Counted from the stretch's first letter, positions 50,338-59,262 are shown. The stretch: DNA of 64,000 nt from Bacillus sp. HSf4 (GCF_029537375.1 NZ_CP120679.1:866001-930000); one strand, 5' to 3'. Notes: generated by a model not told the origin, from the letters alone. Numbers and translations are program-made.

Positions 50338-52953
50338 TCATTTTGTTTTTGTCCAGTTCTCCCAGTTTCCGTGCGGATCGATTGAAGCAAGGAGAATCCA
50401 GTCGTTTTCCACTTTTTGCCGAAAAGATTGATCCTGTTCAAGCAGCCGTTCGATATGTTCCCGGGGCGCCTCAATGACAATAAGCAGCCGGAGAGGCGCA
50501 TGATAAATCTCTTGATCTGACAGCATGACAGACTGCCAAGGGAGACCTGTCAGCAAATCACTTGCATTTCCCTGCATAACGCCGAGGCCGGAAGTGACGG
50601 TTTGAGTCGCTTTATTTCCGCTTCCGTAATAATGCGGTGCAACGGTTGATGCGTAATACTGCAGATTGATCCATTGGGCCACCGTCCCAGGCCCTGAAAT
50701 GATGCCGCTAAGGATGGAACCGTCTATGTCATTCCGCCAGTCATAGCTGTGCAGAAAAGCCCTTCCTTCAAGGTTGGCTCCCCGTGTAAGCCGGCGTGTG
50801 CCAATAATGAATGAAGCGTTTCGGGCCAGGCCCCATTCGGGACGGATTTCACTCCAATCTTCGGCAAAGCGCTCAATCTCATTGCGCGGATTTTTATATC
50901 CAAACTGAGGCAATTCGGCTAAGCGTTCTCCTCCGACAGTGCGGCTGACATCGGGGAGCGCTGACTGAATGCGGTCAAACGCCTTTTGAGCTTTTTCCGA
51001 CAGCTCAGGTACATAGAGCCAATGCAATTCATCCAATGTTGTAATGTGCTCTGCGGCGGTAAACACCGTATCATCCGGTATGAAGATGCCGTCGGAGCGG
51101 AGCCTTCGTCTGACGCTGGGAAGGTTGCATATAGCGGCAAGGACGCGTGCGTTGAAAGCACCCGATGCGCCTCCGCAGGCGCCGCAGTCCAATGCCGAGG
51201 CATAAGGGTTATTCGTGCTTCTGCTGCCGTGTCCGCAAATGACAACCAACGGAGCGAACCGGTCTGTGATCCCCATCATCTGTAATGCCTGTCTGGCATA
51301 GGCGGCTTTTTCTTCTTCCGTAAATCCGACCGGAATGTCGGCTTCAGGTGTTTCTATGCGATCAAGCGAGAGCTTTGCCTGAGGCTTCTTCAGCCATGCC
51401 TTCCGCGCTTTCCGGAAAGCTTCTCCTGCTTTGCGGGGAGCCAGGCTGCGCGCGGTCATTTGCAGGCTCAGCCAAGGACCGCTTACTTCGGGAAGCAGTA
51501 AACCCGCCAAAAGATTCTGTTTCATTTTTTTAAAGGCTGAGCTTAGCGAAGCTGCCGCTTTTTTATGTTCTTGAAATGTTTTAAAACTCGATTCTTCAGC
51601 CGTTTCTTTTACTCGATGCTGCGGTTTGAGAATGACCGGCAGAGAGCTGTGGCTATGTTGGCTGCCAAGTTCACACGTTTCGATTGCCAGGTTGAAAAAG
51701 CCGGCTGTCCCATACGTTTCAAAAGGTCCTGATTTCTCTAATGCACGGCGGAACGGCTCTGAACGGACATCGATACAAAATGCAAGCTGGGCGAGCACCG
51801 GTTCACTTGTTTCGGCAGCTGCCGGTTTGTCAGCCGTGAGCTTCTTGATCTCGGCGGCATATGTTTCCTCCCACGCTTCCAGCCAGAGGCGCCTGCACGT
51901 CATGCCATCAAAGCGGTGAGCGAGTGTTAAGCGCGCTTTTTGCTCTGCCGGAGAAAGTTTGAGCCATGCGTCAGGAGTGAGGCCGCCCCAATGCAGCCAG
52001 GCCGCAATCAAAGGAACGAGCTGCATCTCTTTTTCAGGTTTTGGCTTAGACAGCGGCAAATAAGGCTCAACTAGCATCCATTCCATTGAAAGCCGGATAG
52101 CCAGATACTCGAGCAACAGCCCTTCTTCTTCCCGCGAATGCTGGGAGCGCCAGAGCATCATCCCGGCCCATCCCGGCAAAGAAAGCAAATGAGCTTCGAG
52201 ATAGTCCTGCATGTCTCCATTAGAAATATCAAGTGCTGCGAGCGATCTTTTTAATGCGTCTTTCGGTTCTTCCGGCCACCCATTCAGCCGTTGGCGTTCC
52301 GCGCGCGACAGGGCGGGGTCGTGCTCGACAAGCTGCCGCCATGCACTGTAAAACCCTTTTTCACGATGCGGAAGCCGCCATGCCGATTGTGACTCATCAA
52401 GGTACAGCTTAGACCATTTAATCACCTGATGGTCAAGGAGGTGAGCGGTTTTTTGTCCGGCAAAAACACTTAGCGGTTTAATAAAGCTCGTTTCCCAGTC
52501 AGCATTTACCCCGCTGGAGGCTTGTTTGGCAAGCTTCTTTACATGGGGGGATGACATAAGCTTTTCAGGTATTTCGTCCAGCTTGAGCGCGGCTTTGCAA
52601 AACGCTTCTGCTGTTTCCCTCTGCATACCGGGCGGGTGCGAATCAAGCCAATGCAGCAGCTTTTTTTCAAGAATCGCCTCATCAATTTCCCCCCGTTGTT
52701 TTGCAGAGCGGAAAATCGAGGGCTTTGGGTAGATGTCAACATGAAGCTGTTGTTTAAGCCGCCGCGCTGTCTGTTCAAATGTTTGTTCTTCAAGACCCAT
52801 CCACGGATGGCGCGCGGCAAAGGTTTCGATAGGCCAAAGCGGCGCAATGACCCGTGCTGCCGCTTGCACCAATTCGTCGATATTAAGGTCATCGGCCTGA
52901 TGTTCGGATTTGAAGATCAATTGTTTAGACAATGTGGATGCTGCTTTCATCAT
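50338..52953 (-). CDS. dabA: DabA-type inorganic carbon uptake protein (YbcC, UPF0753/DUF2309)
   Basis: 871 residues; AAGGAGG before the ATG, whose ATGA overlaps the dabB stop. DabA zinc-site motifs are intact: AFCIDVRSEPFRR (Cys and Asp, about residue 395) and VICGHGSRSTNN with SALDCGACGG (His and Cys, about 570-590), laid out like beta-carbonic anhydrase. With DabB it forms a membrane-associated complex that captures CO2 as bicarbonate, driven by cation flux. Known in bacteria as the DAC system; in Bacillus it supports growth at low CO2. Mostly soluble, peripheral. Confidence 0.9.
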   Translation of the reverse strand: MMKAASTLSKQLIFKSEHQADDLNIDELVQAAARVIAPLWPIETFAARHPWMGLEEQTFEQTARRLKQQLHVDIYPKPSIFRSAKQRGEIDEAILEKKLLHWLDSHPPGMQRETAEAFCKAALKLDEIPEKLMSSPHVKKLAKQASSGVNADWETSFIKPLSVFAGQKTAHLLDHQVIKWSKLYLDESQSAWRLPHREKGFYSAWRQLVEHDPALSRAERQRLNGWPEEPKDALKRSLAALDISNGDMQDYLEAHLLSLPGWAGMMLWRSQHSREEEGLLLEYLAIRLSMEWMLVEPYLPLSKPKPEKEMQLVPLIAAWLHWGGLTPDAWLKLSPAEQKARLTLAHRFDGMTCRRLWLEAWEETYAAEIKKLTADKPAAAETSEPVLAQLAFCIDVRSEPFRRALEKSGPFETYGTAGFFNLAIETCELGSQHSHSSLPVILKPQHRVKETAEESSFKTFQEHKKAAASLSSAFKKMKQNLLAGLLLPEVSGPWLSLQMTARSLAPRKAGEAFRKARKAWLKKPQAKLSLDRIETPEADIPVGFTEEEKAAYARQALQMMGITDRFAPLVVICGHGSRSTNNPYASALDCGACGGASGAFNARVLAAICNLPSVRRRLRSDGIFIPDDTVFTAAEHITTLDELHWLYVPELSEKAQKAFDRIQSALPDVSRTVGGERLAELPQFGYKNPRNEIERFAEDWSEIRPEWGLARNASFIIGTRRLTRGANLEGRAFLHSYDWRNDIDGSILSGIISGPGTVAQWINLQYYASTVAPHYYGSGNKATQTVTSGLGVMQGNASDLLTGLPWQSVMLSDQEIYHAPLRLLIVIEAPREHIERLLEQDQSFRQKVENDWILLASIDPHGNWENWTKTK

Positions 52954-54479
52954 TGACGACCTCCTTCTGTAAGATATTGGTCTAGATAGTTCGGCCGTTC
53001 TTCGACCGAATCGGAATGGGGCTCACCCGTTTTCACAAGAAGCAGATAAAGTGCGCCGGCCCATGCAAAGCGTTGCCGAATGATCAAAGCGCCGACCGCA
53101 GTGCCGAATAACAACACGGCCGCTGTTAAAACAGCCGCCAGAGCGGACGACTGCGCCCCCTGTACAACGGCTTCCTTCAAGAGCCCGTGTAAAACGGAAT
53201 GAATGACGGCAAACGCGAGAGAAGCCCCCGTTAAAATGAAAAGTCCGGCCATTCGTGTGATGAGTCCGTGCCCGCCTGTGACAAGCTGTCGCCAAGCAAC
53301 AAACAGTGACCAGCCTAATACAAGGGCGCTGATCAATTGATAGCCATCATCCGCAGCTGTGACCCAGATTCCGGTTACGAGAGTAAGAGCGAAGACGCCG
53401 CCTATGATGTTCCAAAAAAGAGCCGGCCTGCCCGGTTTAGATGCGAACGATTCATAACGGCGCACCGCTGATCCGGCTTGCAGGAAAAGGGCGGCTTTGA
53501 ACAGGCCGTGCAAGACGAGATGAATAATAGCGGCGATATAGGCGCCTAATGCGCATTGGACAAGCATAAAGCCCATCTGCGCGACCGTTGAAGCTGCGAG
53601 CTGCCGCTTGTAGTCCGTTTGGACGATCATCATGCCCGTTCCGAGTAAGACTGAAAGAACGGCGGGAACAAGCAGAATAAGCTGCAGCCCGTCACCGCTG
53701 AACATCGGTGCGAAACGGGTCAGCATAACCCCGCCGACATTTACGAGTCCGGCGTGCATGACCGCGGAAACGGGAGTCGGCGCAATCGCCGAATCGAGCA
53801 GCCAGCGATGGAACGGCCACTGCGCCGCAGGAATCATCACCGTTAAAATGACAAGGAGACCGATTCCGATTTTCTCCCATGAGCTGAGCTGTGCCAGGCT
53901 CTCTTCCGCGATGGCGGATGAGAGCTGCCAGTGCCCTGTCGAGAGAGAGAGCCAAAGAGCCGCCGCCGCTATAGCCAGCCAGCTGAGCGCAAAGATCCGG
54001 CCCGCATACAAAGCGGCATTTTTCGCGGCCTGCCAAGCGCTGTTTAAACCGATAAGCGCAGTCAAGCCGAGCAGAGTGATTCCCCAGCAAATGAGGAGCC
54101 AGCGAAGATCATCGTTCAGCCAGGCGGATGAAGCGCCTCCCGTCGTAAGCGTCAGCAGCAAAAAGAATTTACGATAGGAGCGGTCCCCGAACAAATACCG
54201 GACGGAGTAGCGCTGAACGATAAAGCCGATGGTCAAGACAAACAAGGCGATCAGCCAGGCCAGCGAATCCAAGCGCCAAGGAGCTGCAGTATGACCGGTA
54301 CTTGCCGTCATCACCCCGGCTAGCGCGGCGAGCGGAGGCAGAGCAATGATCTTGGCGTGGACCCGTACAAAGGGCAATGGAACCTTTGGATGCATCACGA
54401 GCAGTGCGCTGAATAAACAAAGCGCAAGCGACGCGAAAAATATTTTCAGCCAAAATAAAGAATCTAGCAGATCAAACAC
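52950..54479 (-). CDS. dabB: DabB, NADH-quinone oxidoreductase subunit 5-like partner of DabA
   Basis: 509 residues from GTG 54479, 7 bases after GGAGGG; the open frame reaches ATG 54515 but without a suitable site. About 13-14 membrane helices with the proton-channel signature of NuoL/MrpA proteins (WLLDSAIAPTPVSAVMHAGLVNVGG, about 245; HLVLHGLFKAALFLQAGS, about 325). B. subtilis names it NdhF, but it is not part of a complex I, which Bacillus lacks. It provides the cation pathway for DabA. Its end is translationally coupled to dabA. Confidence 0.9.
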   Translation of the reverse strand: MFDLLDSLFWLKIFFASLALCLFSALLVMHPKVPLPFVRVHAKIIALPPLAALAGVMTASTGHTAAPWRLDSLAWLIALFVLTIGFIVQRYSVRYLFGDRSYRKFFLLLTLTTGGASSAWLNDDLRWLLICWGITLLGLTALIGLNSAWQAAKNAALYAGRIFALSWLAIAAAALWLSLSTGHWQLSSAIAEESLAQLSSWEKIGIGLLVILTVMIPAAQWPFHRWLLDSAIAPTPVSAVMHAGLVNVGGVMLTRFAPMFSGDGLQLILLVPAVLSVLLGTGMMIVQTDYKRQLAASTVAQMGFMLVQCALGAYIAAIIHLVLHGLFKAALFLQAGSAVRRYESFASKPGRPALFWNIIGGVFALTLVTGIWVTAADDGYQLISALVLGWSLFVAWRQLVTGGHGLITRMAGLFILTGASLAFAVIHSVLHGLLKEAVVQGAQSSALAAVLTAAVLLFGTAVGALIIRQRFAWAGALYLLLVKTGEPHSDSVEERPNYLDQYLTEGGRQ

Positions 54480-54525
54480 CCGGCATCCCTCCGTCGGCAT
54501 GATGGAAAAAAACATACTGTTTCAT
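54472..54525 (-). CDS. Possible 17-residue leader peptide coupled to dabB
   Basis: ATG 54525 with AAAGGAAGG six bases upstream starts MKQYVFFHHADGGMPGV; the TGA (54474-54472) overlaps the first codons of dabB, whose GTG start is at 54479. Good ribosome binding site and stop/start overlap suggest translational coupling, but the ORF is very short and could be chance. Confidence 0.35.
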   Translation of the reverse strand: MKQYVFFHHADGGMPGV

Positions 54526-54548
54526 GTCTGGCCTTCCTTTCTAAAACG

Positions 54549-54612
54549 TAAAAAAGCCGGTATATTCAGGCTTGGCCCATTTTCAGCCAATCTTTCTGAA
54601 TGATACCGGCTT
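54549..54612 (-). terminator. Long hairpin with U run between ybcI and dabB
   Basis: On the minus strand AAGCCGGTAT and ATTCAG pair with CTGAAT and ATACCGGCTT, with an inner TTGGC/GCCAA stem, followed by TTTTTT. It lies 40 bases after the ybcI stop and 70 before dabB, so it either ends ybcI transcription or attenuates read-through. Confidence 0.75.
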
Positions 54613-54653
54613 ATCTTTAACTCATGTTCATGCTTTAAAGATCTTCCGTTTTT

Positions 54654-55028
54654 CTATGATAATTTCTTTTGCAGGTCGTTTGCCAATTTAAACACCATGA
54701 TCCGCTCGCCTGTGTGCGTGCTGATATCCGTATGGAAGCTGACCGTATCTTCACCGGTTAGCTCCTTCATGATGCGGCTCAATTGTTCCCGTCCCGATTC
54801 CACCAAGCCGGAGCGGGTTCTTTTGATTGACAACAGCCCTTCTTTTGTACTGCAAAGTTCGTACTCGGCGGGCGTCAAAATGCCGTTTAAGGACACGATG
54901 ACCATATTTCTGAGAATGTCTGTTTTGACAGATACGGATCCCCGTCCCAAATAGTCTTTTTCCCATTGGGTTAAGGCTTTGCTGATTTCAGCCTCCAAAG
55001 ACCCCTTCGTCAATTTCTGTTTTTCCAA
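54654..55028 (-). CDS. ybcI: DUF2294 family protein YbcI
   Basis: 124 residues starting at TTG 55028, with TAGGAGGA 7 bases upstream. Small soluble alpha/beta protein (KALTQWEKDYLGRGSVSVKT; EGLLSIKRTRSGLVESGREQ; SFHTDISTHTGERIMVFKL), the DUF2294 pattern. It is found with dabA/dabB in Bacillus but its function is unknown. Transcribed in the same direction as dabB with a hairpin between and another hairpin plus U8 directly before its ribosome binding site. Confidence 0.83.
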   Translation of the reverse strand: MEKQKLTKGSLEAEISKALTQWEKDYLGRGSVSVKTDILRNMVIVSLNGILTPAEYELCSTKEGLLSIKRTRSGLVESGREQLSRIMKELTGEDTVSFHTDISTHTGERIMVFKLANDLQKKLS

Positions 55029-55042
55029 TGTTATATCCTCCT

Positions 55043-55101
55043 AAAAAAAACGGTATATTTCTTTTCCATATACACAAATATAGGGAAAATGAAATATACC
55101 G
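55043..55101 (-). promoter_or_regulatory. Hairpin plus U8 directly upstream of the ybcI ribosome binding site
   Basis: CGGTATATTTC (55051-55061) and GAAATATACCG (55091-55101) are perfect inverted 11-mers, extended by TTTTCC/GGAAAA; on the minus strand eight T follow and then AGGAGG. This has the form of an intrinsic terminator in a leader, or of a dyad operator. The rest of 55102-55280 shows no feature I recognise. Confidence 0.55.
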
Positions 55102-55281
55102 TCCTATCAAAATGTTAATGTCATGCACGGTAAAGATGACTTTTTCACGCGGCCATAATGCCGTTATAGCCGAATGCTAAAGCTCTTTTGCATGAGATTA
55201 CGATTATTGACTTTACGGAATGACTTTTTTATATCATAGCTTTTAAGATTTCTCATGTCAATACCGTATTGTTATCGGATG

Positions 55282-55319
55282 AAAAAGAGCAATGCCCGCC
55301 TTAGCAGACGAGCATTGCT
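55282..55319 (-). terminator. Terminator of the DJ-1 family gene
   Basis: AGCAATGC ... GCATTGCT stem then CTTTTTC on the minus strand; the 5' arm overlaps the last codons. Confidence 0.7.
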
Positions 55320-55852
55320 TTTGCCACCTCATCGGCTTTTTCTTTTCCGCCTAAAAGTTCTGCAAGTTTAAGGGCGAACGGAATCGTTGTCGCCGGTCCG
55401 CGGGAGGTGATGATCTTTCCGTCTGTGACGACCGGCTCATTTGTGATGATATCCGCACCCGTCAATTCTTTTTCAACTCCAGGATAGCAGGTTGCCTTTT
55501 TGCCGCTGACAAGGCCGGCTTTACCGAGGGTCATTGTTGCGGCGCAAATAGCGGCGACATATTTTTCCGCAGCGGCGGCTTCTTGTAATGTCTTGTGCAG
55601 AGCTTGATGCTCCAGCATTTTCTTGCTTCCGACGTTTCCGCCGGGGAGGATCAGCATGGCCGCCTCACGAAAGTCTGAGTCCTCATACAGTTGGTCGGCT
55701 TCCACTACAATTTCGTGCCCGCCTTTCACGCGCCGCGTCCCGTCAAGTGAGACCGTGACGACATCCACTTCAGCCCTTCTTAAAATATCAATCGTTGTAA
55801 TGGCTTCAATTTCTTCAAATCCATCGATTAAAAAGACGAACGCTTTTTTCAT
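55301..55852 (-). CDS. DJ-1/PfpI family protein (YajL/DJ-1-like)
   Basis: 183 residues from ATG 55852, six bases after AAGGAGGG. DJ-1-type features: FLIDGFEEIEAITTIDILRR (Glu-15 region), MLILPGGNVG, and the nucleophile-elbow cysteine in AAICAATMTLGKAG (about residue 102), plus TSRGPATTIPFALKL near the end. This is the DJ-1/YajL/ThiJ branch rather than the PfpI protease branch of YfkM. Proposed deglycase or redox chaperone. Divergent from acoA. Confidence 0.85.
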   Translation of the reverse strand: MKKAFVFLIDGFEEIEAITTIDILRRAEVDVVTVSLDGTRRVKGGHEIVVEADQLYEDSDFREAAMLILPGGNVGSKKMLEHQALHKTLQEAAAAEKYVAAICAATMTLGKAGLVSGKKATCYPGVEKELTGADIITNEPVVTDGKIITSRGPATTIPFALKLAELLGGKEKADEVAKAMLVC

Positions 55853-55912
55853 CGTATACCCTCCTTGTATGTTCATTTTACCGATGATTCAGAGATTCCC
55901 GCAACTCATTCG

Positions 55913-55945
55913 GAGACAAAGTGAGACACTGTCTCATTTTGTCTC
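55913..55945. promoter_or_regulatory. 33-bp inverted repeat, probable AcoR upstream activating sequence
   Basis: A 15-bp arm beginning GAGACAAAGTGAGAC and a 15-bp arm GTCTCATTTTGTCTC flank ACT and match at 14 of 15 positions; another GTCTC/GAGAC pair follows (55941-55957). It lies about 54 bp upstream of the -24/-12 promoter, the usual enhancer position for a sigma-54 activator. Confidence 0.7.
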
Positions 55946-55998
55946 TTTTTTAGAGACTGCCATCAACAAAAAAACGCTGCCGTATTCATTTTTTCCGT

Positions 55999-56014
55999 TG
56001 GCACGATTTTTGCA
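55999..56014 (+). promoter_or_regulatory. Sigma-54 (SigL) -24/-12 promoter of the aco operon
   Basis: TGGCAC, 5 bp, TTGCA matches the consensus TGGCAC-N5-TTGCW exactly; 44 bp before the acoA start. The aco operon is SigL-dependent in B. subtilis. Confidence 0.92.
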
Positions 56015-56057
56015 AGAAATAAGGGCGTGACGAAAAAAAGACAGGAGGTTTTGCAAC

Positions 56058-57032
56058 ATGGAAGCGGCATTGACAAAAGAAAAAGCGGTTTGGATGTACA
56101 GAAAAATGCTGGAGATTCGCCGGTTCGAAGACCGGGTGCATGAGCTGTTTGCCCAGGGGATTCTGCCGGGATTTGTCCACCTTTATGCGGGAGAAGAAGC
56201 CGTCGCGGTCGGCGTCTGCGCCCATTTGAATGACAAAGACAGCATCACAAGCACACACCGCGGACATGGACACTGTATCGCAAAAGGCTGTGACCTAAAG
56301 GGAATGATGGCGGAAATCTACGGAAAGGCCACAGGCCTTTGCAAAGGAAAAGGCGGATCAATGCATATCGCCGATTTTGACAAAGGCATGCTCGGCGCCA
56401 ACGGAATCGTCGGCGGCGGCTTTCCGCTGGCATGCGGCGCAGCTTTGACAGCAAAATATAAAAATACAAAAAATGTAAGCGTTTGCTTTTTTGGTGACGG
56501 GGCCAACAATCAAGGCACATTTCACGAGGGAATCAACCTCGCCGCCATTTGGAAGCTCCCTGTCATCTTCGTCGCCGAAAACAACGGATATGGAGAGGCG
56601 ACTCCGTTTTCCTATGCGTCAAGCTGCAAATCGATCGCCGACCGGGCAGCCGGCTACGGCATACCGGGCATCCAGGTCGACGGCAAAGATGTGACGGCCG
56701 TCTATCAGGCCGCCCAACAAGCGGTAGAACGGGCGAAAAACGGTGAGGGGCCGACATTAATCGAGTGTATGACATACCGGAATTACGGACATTTTGAAGG
56801 AGATGCCCAGCGCTATAAAACCAATGAGGAAAAAACAGAGCATCAGGAAGAAAAAGACGCAATCACCGCTTTCAGAAATGAACTGCTGACAAAGCAGGTT
56901 TTAACTGAAGCAGAGCTGACCGATATTGAAGCGGCTGTGGCGGAAGCGATAGAGGAAGCGGTTGAATTCAGCGAGAAAAGCGCTTATCCGGATCAAAGTG
57001 AGCTCATGACAGATGTTTATGTCTCTTATTAA
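56058..57032 (+). CDS. acoA: Acetoin dehydrogenase E1 alpha subunit AcoA
   Basis: 324 residues with ACAGGAGG before the ATG. TPP-dependent E1 alpha: the binding motif runs from GDGANNQGTFHEGINLAAIW to FVAENNGYGEAT (about 142-178), and STHRGHGHCIAKG is the phosphorylation-loop region. With AcoB it cleaves acetoin to acetaldehyde and hydroxyethyl-TPP. First gene of acoABCL, under the sigma-54 promoter. Confidence 0.95.
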   Translation: MEAALTKEKAVWMYRKMLEIRRFEDRVHELFAQGILPGFVHLYAGEEAVAVGVCAHLNDKDSITSTHRGHGHCIAKGCDLKGMMAEIYGKATGLCKGKGGSMHIADFDKGMLGANGIVGGGFPLACGAALTAKYKNTKNVSVCFFGDGANNQGTFHEGINLAAIWKLPVIFVAENNGYGEATPFSYASSCKSIADRAAGYGIPGIQVDGKDVTAVYQAAQQAVERAKNGEGPTLIECMTYRNYGHFEGDAQRYKTNEEKTEHQEEKDAITAFRNELLTKQVLTEAELTDIEAAVAEAIEEAVEFSEKSAYPDQSELMTDVYVSY

Positions 57033-57055
57033 TTCAATAGAAGGGGGAAGAAAAA

Positions 57056-58090
57056 ATGGCGAGAGAATTAAGTATATCAGCTGCCCTGAATGAAGCGATC
57101 AAACTGGCGATGAGAAAAGACGACCATGTCATTTTAATGGGTGAAGATGTTGCCGGCGGAGCAGCTGTCGATCATTTGCAGGATGATGAAGCATGGGGCG
57201 GTGTGCTCGGCGTTACGAAAGGGCTTGTTCAGGAGTTCGGACGCGAGCGCGTCCTTGATACGCCGATTAGTGAAGCGGGCTATATCGGCGCAGCGATGGC
57301 GGCAGCTTCAACGGGGCTCAGGCCGATTGCGGAATTGATGTTTAACGATTTTATCGGCAGCTGTCTTGACCAGGTGCTCAATCAAGGGGCAAAGTTCCGC
57401 TACATGTTCGGCGGAAAGGCGGAGGTCCCGATTACGATCAGAACGACGCACGGAGCGGGCTTCAGAGCGGCTGCCCAGCATTCGCAAAGCTTGTATGCCC
57501 TTTTTACAAGCATTCCCGGCCTGAAGGTCATCGTGCCTTCATCTCCGTATGATGCCAAGGGGCTGTTCTTGGCTGCGATTGAAGACCAGGATCCCGTCAT
57601 CTTTTTTGAAGATAAAACATTGTACAACATTACCGGTGATGTGCCGGAAGGATATTACACACTGCCGATCGGCAAAGCGGACGTGAAGCGGGAAGGCGCT
57701 GATGTCACGGTTTTTGCGGTCGGCAAACAGATCTATACAGCCCTGGAAGCGGCAAAACAGCTTGCATCAAGGGGAATCGAAGCCGAAGTCATAGACCCGC
57801 GCAGCCTGTCGCCGCTTGATGAAGAAGCGATTTTGGCTTCGGTGGAGAAAACGAACAGGCTTGTCATTGTTGATGAAGCGAATCCAAGATGCGGCATTGC
57901 CGCAGACATCGCCTCATTGGTCGCTGATAAGGGCTTTGACTTGCTCGATGCGCCGATTAAAAAGGTGACAGCGCCGCATACGCCTGTTCCGTTCTCCCCG
58001 CCGCTTGAAGATATTTATTTGCCGACTCCGGAAAAAGTCATCAACACCGTATTGGAGATGCTCGGGGAAACATCGCCTCAAGGTGTTTAA
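57056..58090 (+). CDS. acoB: Acetoin dehydrogenase E1 beta subunit AcoB
   Basis: 344 residues, AAGGGGGAAG before the ATG, 23 bp after acoA. Transketolase-type pyrimidine domain (LSISAALNEAIKLAMRKDD; LMGEDVAGGAAVDH; DTPISEAGYIGAAMA) and C-terminal transketolase domain (VIDPRSLSPLDEEAIL). It completes the TPP site at the alpha-beta interface of the E1 heterotetramer. Confidence 0.95.
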   Translation: MARELSISAALNEAIKLAMRKDDHVILMGEDVAGGAAVDHLQDDEAWGGVLGVTKGLVQEFGRERVLDTPISEAGYIGAAMAAASTGLRPIAELMFNDFIGSCLDQVLNQGAKFRYMFGGKAEVPITIRTTHGAGFRAAAQHSQSLYALFTSIPGLKVIVPSSPYDAKGLFLAAIEDQDPVIFFEDKTLYNITGDVPEGYYTLPIGKADVKREGADVTVFAVGKQIYTALEAAKQLASRGIEAEVIDPRSLSPLDEEAILASVEKTNRLVIVDEANPRCGIAADIASLVADKGFDLLDAPIKKVTAPHTPVPFSPPLEDIYLPTPEKVINTVLEMLGETSPQGV

Positions 58091-58113
58091 CTAACGAAAG
58101 GAGAGAGAGAAAC

Positions 58114-59244
58114 ATGGCTGTCGAGGTTGTCATGCCGAAATTGGGAATGTCGATGAAGGAAGGCACGGTTTCCGTCTGGAACAAAAAAGTCGGAGAAACC
58201 GTTGGGCAAGGCGAAAGCATTGCAAGCATCAATTCTGAAAAAATCGAAATGGAAATCGAGTCTCCTGCTGAAGGAACCATTTTGGATATTAAAGTGCCTG
58301 AAGGAGAGGGGGTGCCGCCCGGAACCGTCATCTGCTATATCGGTGAAGCAAACGAACAAGCTGAAAAAACCGATGAAAAAGAGGCTCGGCAAAAAAAGAC
58401 GGGAGAAAGGATTAAAATATCTCCCGCAGCCCGCAAAATCGCCGAAGGAGCCGGTCTGGACATCAAGACGCTTAAAGGCACCGGACCGGGGGGAAGAATC
58501 ACGAAAGCGGATGTACTGAAGGCGCTTCCGGAAGAGCCGAAGCAACAAACGAACGAGGCGGATAGACAGCCTGTAAGCATGATGCGGAAAACGATCGCTC
58601 AAAGGATGACGGAAAGCCTCCAGCAGAGCGCCCAGCTGACGATCACCATGAAAGCGGATGTCACAAAGCTAACCGACTTGCAGCAGCAGCTCAATGAAAC
58701 AGCTATAACAAAATATGATACGAAGCTGACGCTGACGGACTTTGTCGCCAAGGCAGCGACGCTTGCGCTGTTGGAGCATCAGGACATGAACAGCGTCTAT
58801 CAAGACGGAAGACTGACCGTTTTGAAGCATGTTCATCTAGGAATAGCGGCTGCGCTGGATCACGGCTTGGCTGTTCCGGTTGTCAGGCATGCCGAACGGC
58901 TGCCGTTGCTTGAACTGGCGAAGAAAATCAAATGGTACGCCAAAAAAGCGCGTGAAGGCAAACTGCTTTCCGATGAAATCGAAGGCTCAACTTTTACCAT
59001 CACAAATCTCGGCTCATACGGTGTAGAGCACTTCACCCCGATTTTGAATCCGCCGGAAACAGGTATTCTCGGCGTCGGCAAGATGTATGAAACACCTGTT
59101 TATCAAGAAGGGGAATTGGCTAGAGGCGTCATTCTTCCGCTCAGCCTGACCTTTGACCATCGCGCTTTGGACGGAGCGCCGGCGGCGGCGTTTCTTGCTG
59201 AAGTCAAGAGCTATTTAGAAGATCCGGCATCGATTCTTTTATAG
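58114..59244 (+). CDS. acoC: Acetoin dehydrogenase E2, dihydrolipoamide acetyltransferase AcoC
   Basis: 376 residues. Lipoyl domain (1-77) with the lipoylated lysine in INSEKIEMEIESPAEG (about 43); a charged linker; the peripheral subunit-binding domain (ISPAARKIAEGAGLD to GRITKADVLKAL, about 108-145); the catalytic domain ending with TFDHRALDGAPAAAF (HxxxDG, about 350). It transfers the acetyl group to CoA and forms the complex core. Confidence 0.95.
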   Translation: MAVEVVMPKLGMSMKEGTVSVWNKKVGETVGQGESIASINSEKIEMEIESPAEGTILDIKVPEGEGVPPGTVICYIGEANEQAEKTDEKEARQKKTGERIKISPAARKIAEGAGLDIKTLKGTGPGGRITKADVLKALPEEPKQQTNEADRQPVSMMRKTIAQRMTESLQQSAQLTITMKADVTKLTDLQQQLNETAITKYDTKLTLTDFVAKAATLALLEHQDMNSVYQDGRLTVLKHVHLGIAAALDHGLAVPVVRHAERLPLLELAKKIKWYAKKAREGKLLSDEIEGSTFTITNLGSYGVEHFTPILNPPETGILGVGKMYETPVYQEGELARGVILPLSLTFDHRALDGAPAAAFLAEVKSYLEDPASILL

Positions 59245-59262
59245 AAAGAAGGTGAATAAACC

